Below, in pieces: positions 49,985-57,500 of a stretch of 64,000 nt of DNA (positions are counted from its first letter, which is position 1; every line of letters begins with the position of its first letter). Under the pieces are notes generated by a model. The model saw nothing but the letters and a program-made list of their open reading frames with translations. It searched no databases and was not told the origin of the DNA. This stretch comes from Paenibacillus pinisoli. Its GTDB lineage: Bacteria; Bacillota; Bacilli; Paenibacillales; Paenibacillaceae. Both the position numbers and the translations under genes were made by a program. The DNA is taken from assembly GCF_003605435.1 (NCBI RefSeq), contig NZ_QXQB01000003.1, positions 1 to 64,000 on the forward strand, written 5' to 3'.

Positions 49985-52051
49985 TTATTTTACGATATAG
50001 GCTTGATCCTCTTGCCCCTGTTGACGGCGGAGCCACAATACCTCGCCTGTCAATTGAACCTCTGCAAAGCGGCAGCTTTGCGGTCCTTGCCGCGAAATGA
50101 CCACATAGTCGGAGGTCATCCCGCCGCCGCTGCGTATCTCAAAGCCGAGGGCCTGCTCCTCGCTCAGCGCCTGCTCGCTTTTGCCGCGAATGTCTATAGG
50201 TACAATCTCCAGCTCGGCTTCTTTCAGGCGGTTGAATGGACGGAGTACGGTCACGACCGTTGTATAAGGACCCTCTTCCTCCGTCTCCAACACAATCTTG
50301 GCGGAGGCGGCCTTCTCATTGTAGTGCCGCGCAATCCAGCAATCCTCTTGGCGGAGGCGGACTCCCGCGCCTGTAGCCTGCAGAAGCAGATTTCCGCCAT
50401 TCTTATGATTCGTGACGACTCTGTTCCGCTTATGGTCTACCTGCAGCGGCGTATCCTCCGCAAAGTGAAAGTGAACGCCGTACGTATGCTTGCCATTGGA
50501 TCTGAACGTATCGACCATGATCCAATATTCTCTTTTGATATATAGAACCTGACGGTATACGGCGACCGGCTCGCTAAGTCTCCAGTAGCCGTCATGGCCC
50601 GCTTCGGCGTAATCATAACGCTCGCTCGCCTTGAAGAATGCATTGACCGGAAGCGCGGGCTTGCCCCAGGTCCACGTATCGATATATTCCGTTGCGGGCA
50701 GCCCGTCCACCGACAGCGTATTATGCTGCAGCGAGGGCTTGAAGTAACGGCGCTCATCGCTCTCCTTGTACGTATACCGTCCGGTATCGATAAGGAAATC
50801 CCTGCCTCTGGCATGCAGCTCCACATGGAGCAGATCATCATGTCCATGGCCGGACATGGCCAGATGGCCCCCGTCCATCAGCAAATAATCATCGTGTCCG
50901 CCCCAGCCCGAGCGCATGACCATCAGCCCTGCAGGCTGCAAGGCTGCAGATGTATAAGCTGGCAGCTTCCAGGCCAGCCGGTCATAGGCTGCGACTCCTT
51001 GAGCGCCGAAGTACCATAGGCTGTCAAAGTCGAGGGACGAATAAGCAAGCGCCCTCAGGTCCTGCCGGCCCAGCAGCAGCGCTCCTTGGCACCATTTGTC
51101 CCGCACATCGACATCATCGCTGTCGCTCAGCATCGGCTGGCGGCGGTTCGGCTTCGCAATCGCAAGCGAGGCATCGAACATAGCGTGCAGCACAGCGTAT
51201 AATCGCTCGCGAGGGGGCTCGCTGTTCCTTTCCCCAAGCCATACCGTCTCGAGGAGATGGTGCAGCACTTCGTGATGGTATTGCGGGGACTGCTCGCCAT
51301 GGAAGCCGTCAGCGAGGAACTGGGCATCCGCCATCTCCTCCATCCGGTCCAGCGCATCCTTCTTCCACTCCGCAGCTTTCTCCAGTTCAGGATACATAAG
51401 AGCGATCTGATACAAGCCGTTAGCGGAAATAAAGCCCCAATTGCTCTGCACATCAAAGGCGGTATACGCCATATGCAGGAACTCGCCATGCAGCTCAGCT
51501 TGCTCGATCAGGAGCTTCTCCAGCTCTGCCCGCTCAGCCAGCCATGCCGCCGAGTTGGCAACGCATACATATCCCTTCAGCCAGTTGCCGAAGCGAATAG
51601 AAGCGTCAATACGGCGCCAGCGCGAATTCACGTGGTAGCCCCGATGCACGCTGTCCGCCATCTCATCCCGGCTGATACTGTTGTTCGCGCACCAATCCTT
51701 GAGCAGTCGAACATAAGCCTTGGCGAAGCGCTCTTCCCCTGTCAGCCAATATGCCTGTCCCAGATCGCGCATATAGCTCATTCGATTCAGCATATACGTC
51801 CACTCCGCATCCCCTTCGCGGATATAGTCCCACTCTATGCTCCCCTGGAACGATACCGGATCCTGGCAAGGCTCCATATCCCAGCGGGAGTTATAGATGA
51901 AGGTTCCTTCCTCAGCCAGCGCCGCCCGGCGAATGACCCTGCCCGACTCCTCCGGACACAGCTCCAGACATGCCTTCACAATGAAGGCCCGATCCCCCGG
52001 CGACCAGAAAAATTGCGGCTTGCCGCTCCAGCTCCGCTCTTGCTTTTCCAT
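49985..52051 (-). CDS. heparinase II/III family lyase, cytoplasmic
   Basis: 688 residues. An N-terminal alpha-toroid (about 60-350) and a C-terminal heparinase II/III beta domain with GHGHDDLLHVELHARGRDFLID, in which histidine and the conserved Asp-Thr-Gly step are typical. No signal peptide, so it acts on imported oligosaccharides. Exact lyase family (heparin, chondroitin, alginate-oligomer) is not decidable. ATG 52051 is chosen with AGGGGG upstream; a longer frame to 52108 begins inside the terminator hairpin. It lies between kduD and the permeases. Confidence 0.9.
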   Translation of the reverse strand: MEKQERSWSGKPQFFWSPGDRAFIVKACLELCPEESGRVIRRAALAEEGTFIYNSRWDMEPCQDPVSFQGSIEWDYIREGDAEWTYMLNRMSYMRDLGQAYWLTGEERFAKAYVRLLKDWCANNSISRDEMADSVHRGYHVNSRWRRIDASIRFGNWLKGYVCVANSAAWLAERAELEKLLIEQAELHGEFLHMAYTAFDVQSNWGFISANGLYQIALMYPELEKAAEWKKDALDRMEEMADAQFLADGFHGEQSPQYHHEVLHHLLETVWLGERNSEPPRERLYAVLHAMFDASLAIAKPNRRQPMLSDSDDVDVRDKWCQGALLLGRQDLRALAYSSLDFDSLWYFGAQGVAAYDRLAWKLPAYTSAALQPAGLMVMRSGWGGHDDYLLMDGGHLAMSGHGHDDLLHVELHARGRDFLIDTGRYTYKESDERRYFKPSLQHNTLSVDGLPATEYIDTWTWGKPALPVNAFFKASERYDYAEAGHDGYWRLSEPVAVYRQVLYIKREYWIMVDTFRSNGKHTYGVHFHFAEDTPLQVDHKRNRVVTNHKNGGNLLLQATGAGVRLRQEDCWIARHYNEKAASAKIVLETEEEGPYTTVVTVLRPFNRLKEAELEIVPIDIRGKSEQALSEEQALGFEIRSGGGMTSDYVVISRQGPQSCRFAEVQLTGEVLWLRRQQGQEDQAYIVK

Positions 52052-52082
52052 GAACCCATCCCCCTGCACTAATTGGTATTGG

Positions 52083-52127
52083 CAAAAGAAGAGCAAGCCC
52101 GCAGCCATCGCTGAAAACTTGCTCTTC
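52083..52127 (-). terminator. terminator or attenuator between kduD and the heparinase-like gene
   Basis: A 10-bp stem GAAGAGCAAG / CTTGCTCTTC followed on the minus strand by TTTTGCC. It could limit readthrough from kduI-kduD into the lyase gene. Confidence 0.75.
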
Positions 52128-52169
52128 TACTCACTTATGCGTATCTTGCTGCGCAGATATTCTAATGCA

Positions 52170-52200
52170 GCAGGCTTCTTAGTTAAAGGTCTGCTGCAGC
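52170..52200 (-). other. second hairpin just after kduD
   Basis: Stem GCAGCAG / CTGCTGC (8 bp with flanking T/A) directly after the kduD stop, without a T-run. Possibly a transcript-stabilising or processing hairpin. Confidence 0.35.
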
Positions 52201-52201
52201 A

Positions 52202-52966
52202 TTAACGGGCCAGCCAGCCTCCGTCAACAGCGAGGACATGCCCGTTCACGTAATTCGAAGCGCTTGACGCGAGGAATACCGCCGCTCCCGCGAGGTCCGA
52301 AGCTTCGCCCCAGCGCCCTGCCGGAATGCGGCTCAGAATCGATTGGTTGCGCTCCGCATCTTCGCGAATCGCTTTCGTATTGGCTGTAGCGATGTAGCCC
52401 GGCGCAATCGCGTTCACCTGCACATTGCGGCTTGCCCATTCATTGGCCAGCGCCTTCGTCAAGCCGGCTACCGCGTGCTTGCTTGCCGTATAAGCCGGTA
52501 CGAGAATTCCGCCCTGGAAGGACAGCAAGGAAGCGATGTTGATGATCTTGCCTTGCTCCCGCTTCAGCATGCCCTTGCCAACCAGCTGGCTGAGCTGGAA
52601 GACCGCATGCAAATTAACGTTGATCACTTCATGCCACTTGCTTGCCGTGTACTCTGCGGCAGGCTCGCGCCAGATGATGCCCGCATTATTGACCAGAATA
52701 TCGATAGGCTCATCGCCCACCAGTTCCTGGTAGTTGCGATCCAAGCTATCGAGATCGCTCAGGTCAATGAGCACTTCCCGCGAGGAGCCGCCAGCTTCAG
52801 CAATTCGAGCAGATGTATCCTCCATATTGCTGCGATGACCGAGCAGCAGCAGCTCTGCTCCCGCTTCCGCAAGGCCGATCGCGATTGCTTGTCCGATCCC
52901 CGATGCCGCGCCTGTGACGATCGCTTTTTTTCCCGCTAACGAAAATGGCTGCTTCACTTCACTCAT
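52202..52966 (-). CDS. kduD: 2-deoxy-D-gluconate / 2-keto-3-deoxygluconate dehydrogenase KduD
   Basis: 254 residues, a classical SDR. Rossmann motif TGAASGIGQA, NNAG, catalytic Ser in IASLLS and Tyr-xxx-Lys in YTASKHA; the C-terminus VNGHVLAVDGGWLAR is that of KduD. It reduces 2,5-diketo-3-deoxygluconate to 2-keto-3-deoxygluconate in unsaturated uronate breakdown. AAGGAGG precedes the ATG. It is 14 bp after kduI in the same operon. Confidence 0.93.
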   Translation of the reverse strand: MSEVKQPFSLAGKKAIVTGAASGIGQAIAIGLAEAGAELLLLGHRSNMEDTSARIAEAGGSSREVLIDLSDLDSLDRNYQELVGDEPIDILVNNAGIIWREPAAEYTASKWHEVINVNLHAVFQLSQLVGKGMLKREQGKIINIASLLSFQGGILVPAYTASKHAVAGLTKALANEWASRNVQVNAIAPGYIATANTKAIREDAERNQSILSRIPAGRWGEASDLAGAAVFLASSASNYVNGHVLAVDGGWLAR

Positions 52967-52980
52967 TGGCCGCAGCCTCC

Positions 52981-53811
52981 TTATTTCAAGGCGTCCATCG
53001 GGACGCTGTCCATGTCCGTGAACGTGTAGTTTTCCCCCGCCATCGCCCAGATGAACGTATAGCTGCTAGTCCCGACGCCGGAGTGAATCGACCAAGCCGG
53101 AGAGATAACCCCCTGCTCATTGCGCACGACTAGATGGCGGGTTTCTGCAGGCTCTCCCATAAAGTGAAAGACAAGTCCGTCCTGCGGCATGTCGAAGTAG
53201 AAATACAGCTCGCTGCGGCGGTCATGAATATGCGCCGGCATCGTATTCCACATATTGTTCGGCTCCAGCAGCGTCATGCCCAGCATCAATTGGCAGCTTT
53301 CTACGCCGTCCGCATGCACGTATTTGTAGATGGTGCGTTCGTTGGATTGCGCAATCGATCCCAGATGCGCAGGTGTCGCTTCCGCAATTGCTACCTTGCG
53401 AGTCGGACAAGACCGGTGCGCAAGCGTCGATACCAGATAATAACGCGCAGGCTGCGCCGCATCGTTGCTGTGGAAGGTCACCTCTTGGTGGCCTAAGCCA
53501 ATGTATAGGCAATCCTTGGCCTCAAGTGTATATTTATCGCCGTCCACGATCACATAGCCAGGCGCTCCAACATTAATGATGCCGATCTCACGGCGCTCCA
53601 GGAAGTATTCCGTTTTCAGCATATCGCCCGCATCCAGCTTCAGCCCTTCCGCCGTTGGCACGGCGCCGCCCATAATCATGCGATCCTCATGGGAGTGGCA
53701 CAGGCGCAAGCTGCCCTCCACCATCAAGCCTTCAACCAGGTAGTTTTCTCTCAGCTCTTCTGTTCCATAACGACGCGCATCGCGCGGATGTACTGCATAT
53801 CTGTTGTCCAT
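52981..53811 (-). CDS. kduI: 5-dehydro-4-deoxy-D-glucuronate isomerase KduI
   Basis: 276 residues, the usual KduI length. The zinc site is visible in PAHIHDRRSELYFYF (two His and one Glu) and in WSIHSGVG (His). It isomerises 4-deoxy-L-threo-5-hexosulose uronate, the product of GH88 and lyases, to 3-deoxy-D-glycero-2,5-hexodiulosonate for KduD. GAGGGCGGG precedes the ATG. It is the first gene of the locus in the direction of transcription, with a strong copy of the shared element upstream. Confidence 0.95.
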   Translation of the reverse strand: MDNRYAVHPRDARRYGTEELRENYLVEGLMVEGSLRLCHSHEDRMIMGGAVPTAEGLKLDAGDMLKTEYFLERREIGIINVGAPGYVIVDGDKYTLEAKDCLYIGLGHQEVTFHSNDAAQPARYYLVSTLAHRSCPTRKVAIAEATPAHLGSIAQSNERTIYKYVHADGVESCQLMLGMTLLEPNNMWNTMPAHIHDRRSELYFYFDMPQDGLVFHFMGEPAETRHLVVRNEQGVISPAWSIHSGVGTSSYTFIWAMAGENYTFTDMDSVPMDALK

Positions 53812-53875
53812 AGTTCCCGCCCTCTCTTATCGTTTCCTATTACTATGCGGTATAGAGCGGCCAATGACAGGACAT

Positions 53876-53905
53876 AATTCTGACCCGGTTGTGCATTTTT
53901 TTGAC
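53876..53905. promoter_or_regulatory. shared locus element, copy 2 (kduI)
   Basis: Plus strand AATTCTGAC, then GTGCA-TTTT-TTTGAC at 53891-53905, about 65-95 bp upstream of kduI. Confidence 0.7.
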
Positions 53906-53918
53906 TTCGATGGATTTG

Positions 53919-53951
53919 TAAAAAAAGAGCAGCGGATACAATCCGCTGCTC
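53919..53951 (-). terminator. terminator after the lipoprotein gene
   Basis: An 11-bp stem GAGCAGCGGAT / ATCCGCTGCTC with a 3-nt loop, followed on the minus strand by TTTTTTT. Confidence 0.9.
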
Positions 53952-53984
53952 TCTTCATATACTATTCACCAATCATAACTCGAT

Positions 53985-54362
53985 TTATAGAGGGAGTCCG
54001 CTTTCCGGTTTATACACTCTCGAGAAGTGGATTCCGCCACTCGCGTAAAAATGTCCGATCAACTTATATTTGCCCGTTAATTGGTTCGTTTCTGTTGAAA
54101 AAACGCCATTCCCTGTATAGGTCGTTTTTAGCCACTCGGTACCTTTATTGCCGGAATTCCTAACTTCAAAGAGTACCCATGATTCGCCGCTGACAGCCGA
54201 CTCGTTAATGGCTAATGAAAGCTGGACCTTGTCGCTGGATTCCGCTATATCTTGAACAGAAATATCGATATCGAACAAACCGTCATCGCTTAACATTGAA
54301 CAACCTGCTAGAACAAAAGCCAGCAGCAGCATTGGCACCATTTTAAGAGCTGCATTTCTCAT
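53985..54362 (-). CDS. small lipoprotein of unknown function
   Basis: 125 residues with a lipoprotein signal (MLLLAFVLAGCS; lipid-modified Cys21) and an Ig-like, beta-rich mature domain (KVQLSLAINES...WVLFEVRNSG...GKYKLIGHFYAS). It resembles the small surface lipoproteins with a bacterial Ig-like fold in Paenibacillus; no function known. GGAG and GGGG precede the ATG. It is separate from the kdu operon because of the strong terminator behind it. Confidence 0.75.
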   Translation of the reverse strand: MRNAALKMVPMLLLAFVLAGCSMLSDDGLFDIDISVQDIAESSDKVQLSLAINESAVSGESWVLFEVRNSGNKGTEWLKTTYTGNGVFSTETNQLTGKYKLIGHFYASGGIHFSRVYKPESGLPL

Positions 54363-54485
54363 TGCCCCTACTCCTTTCTCACATATCTTATCATGTATTC
54401 ATATATGGCATGCGGCCCAATATTGACGGAAGATAAACAATTGGGCTTACAAATAGTTGATAGAAAACTACTAGCCATGCCAAAG

Positions 54486-54542
54486 AAAAAAGCTCCCAAT
54501 ATTGTACCAAGCTATAATACGCCTGCGTACCGTATGGGAGCC
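54486..54542 (-). terminator. terminator after the large SLH phosphatase gene
   Basis: Stem AGCTCCCA / TGGGAGC, with an internal GTACC / GGTAC pairing, followed on the minus strand by TTTTTTC. Confidence 0.75.
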
Positions 54543-54568
54543 CTATCTATTCTCTCCAATCGAATGGA

Positions 54569-57500
54569 TTACTTCTGGGAGTACTCCAAGGTTCTGAGCA
54601 TAATAACCGCAGCCTCAGCCCGATTTGCCGTTTTGTCTGGGGCGAATGTGTTGCTGCCGATTCCTTGGACAATTCCTCTCTCTGCCAAAAATGCGATGGA
54701 CGACTTAGCCCAGCCAGGAATTTCGGCGTCATCGCCGAACGATGTCATGGTTGCCTCATTTGATTGCTGGCCAAAAGCTCTTGCGATCATCGCAGCCATT
54801 TCTGCACGGCTGATTCTGGCATTCGGCCTGAAGCTGCCGTCGTCGTATCCCGTAATGATCCCCGCCTCTACAGCCTGAGCGATTCCCTGCCTTGCCCAAG
54901 CGCCGAAGGATTCGTTATCGGTAAACGTCAAGGCTGCCCCCGCTCCGCTCAGCTTTAATGCTCGCGCCAGCATAACCGCAAATTCGGCGCGTGACACTTC
55001 GCCGCCCGGTCTAAAAGCTCCATCTTCATACCCATTTATAATGCCTTCTATTGCAGCGCGTTTAATGAACGCTTCTGCCCAATGACCGGAAATATCGTTT
55101 AAGTTCCCTCCGGAGCTTTCTTCGGGCTCGGTACCCGGGGTTTCTGCTGACTTCTCAACGGCGAATACCGCGAACTTCGCAAAATGGTCGACTTCCGCTG
55201 TAATTTTGTCACCAGACACGGCACCGCCGACTTCTATCCATTCTCTGTTGGTCTCATCAAAGTAGAACAGAGATGCCGTTTGATTATGGCCAATCCGTTT
55301 CGAATCGAACTTAAAGGTCAACGAAATAGCCTTGGAGAAATTCTCTGTAAAATTTTTGTGAATTTCATACACGGAGCTAAGCAGAATATCTTCTTCCGTT
55401 ATGATCCCCGAAGGATCCAACAGTTTCTCGACTGTAATCGTCAGCTGCTTCTCAGTCGCTCCCGCTGGTATGGTTACTGTGACAGCTCCGCCTGCAAATA
55501 GAGCCGAACCTCCCGTTCCGGCAGGGAAGGTATGGCTGTCCGTATCCGGAGTTGGCGGCGTTATGCCCCCTCCGCCGTTACCGCCGCTTGGAGCAGCTGC
55601 CCGTGTCACCAAAATCGTATAGACTTTCGTGGTATTCCCATCCTCCGCTGTGACGGTGATCTCGATCCTGTTCATTCCAACCGCCAGATTGTCTCCGCCC
55701 GTAATTGTGTATGAAGCTTTCGTGTCTGCGGTTGCGGCAGCAATGATGACGGCAGTCCGGTTATTGGACACACTCACATTATAAGTGGTTTGATCTGCGC
55801 TAAAGCCGCTTAGCACGGTTCCGTCTATCATAATTTCGCTTAGATTGGCGTTGTTAGACAAGACGGATTCAATAAAGCCGACTTCAATCGTATGCGCATC
55901 GGTGACAAGCTCGAACGTGTATTCACCGGCTTCTGCGGCAGCATCATTGTCGATGCCGTCGATCTTGACATAATCTACGATATAATTTTCGTTTGGCGCG
56001 AACGTAAAGGTCTGGCTATCACCGCGCTCTACAAGCACGCTTCCTTCTGGCGTGATCGTTCCGCCCGCTCCTGCGGCAGCAATGATAGTAACAAAGTGGT
56101 CTTCCTCATCATCGCCTGTTGCCAGCAATCGAGGCAAAGGCATTTGATTCGCTGCATCCCACTCCCAGACGTGCTCGAAGTCCCAGCCCAGCGACTCAAA
56201 TGCCGCCTGCTGCGTAAAATCAGCCTCAGTCTTGCCTGCGAATGCAGATACAACACTGGAAGGGACGCCGCTAGTGTTTAACTTTTCATGGTTAAAGAAG
56301 TTCATTGGACTGGCATCTATGATCGGCCGGCTGCCAGACCAATACCCTGCGACTTTCCCCGGAGCGGCATCCTTCACCTCACCGACAACGGCGTTTCCAT
56401 TAAAAGTTTGAAGCAAGCTGCCCGATGAACCGCCCATGTCGCCAAGAATAGCGCCAAAATATTGGCCGCCTGCCGGTCCGGAAACGGTACTCTGTATATA
56501 GTTATTTACAATAACATTGCCTGTCACCGTATCGCGTTCCGTTAACGGAGAACCTGAATTGTTCCAGTTCGTCCCCCCCAGCAAACCGCCCACGGTGTTT
56601 CCATTTACTTCAGCTTTTACAAAGGAATTTTGCAAGGTTCCTGCATGAAGCAAGCCTACAATTCCTCCGGTGTATCCATTGCCGGTAACTTTACCGGTCA
56701 CGTAGCTGTTCTCGATAGTTCCCTTTGATGTTCCGGCAATAGCACCAGTGCTATGCGCACCTGTAATATCGGCTTGATCCAGCGCAAGATTTACAATTCG
56801 CCCGCCAGTACCCAGATATGCAAAGAACCCGGTGTTATTCGCACTGCTCACTATCTTCAGATTGCGAATCGTATATCCTTTGCCATTGAATGTGCCTATG
56901 AACGGTGTTGGCGTTGAGCCTCCTCCAATTGCAGAAAACGCTACATCTGCCATATCGATATCTGCAGTCAATACATAATGTCCATCGATTGGATAATCGG
57001 ACGATCCAAACTGCTCAGTCAGCGCAGCCAATTCTTCTGCGCTTCCAATCTTGATCGCAGCCGAACCGCCGACGGCCAGCGGATTGACTTTCGCTGTTGC
57101 GGAGCTTCTCGCAATGCCGCTATAAAAACCAGTACCCGTCGCAACCGCACGCAAAAATTGTCCGGCGTCTTCCCCTTTGATTTTATATACCGCAGCCGTC
57201 TCGCTTGGGATGGTTGCCCAGTATGAACCATCTGCTGAACGCTCCCATTGTATAGAGGCCGTAGCGCTGCTCGGGGTAAGCGATGCGCGCAAAGTCTGCC
57301 CTTCCTTTGCAATTCCGGTCACGTCAACACTTTCAACACGCAGCTCTTCATCGTCCTGAGGTACAGCCGGGTATGTCCATGCTGACAAATTCGGCGTTCG
57401 CGGAGAATTGGTAATAAGCGCATCATCATCTCCGACGACCAGTGTGCCATTGGCATCAAATCCCTTGCTGGTCACACGAATTTCGGATGGAGAAATCGAG

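Noticed and set aside
53811..53984. A riboswitch before kduI
   Set aside because: The gap is only 173 bp, contains the terminator of the lipoprotein gene and the shared element, and shows no riboswitch core.
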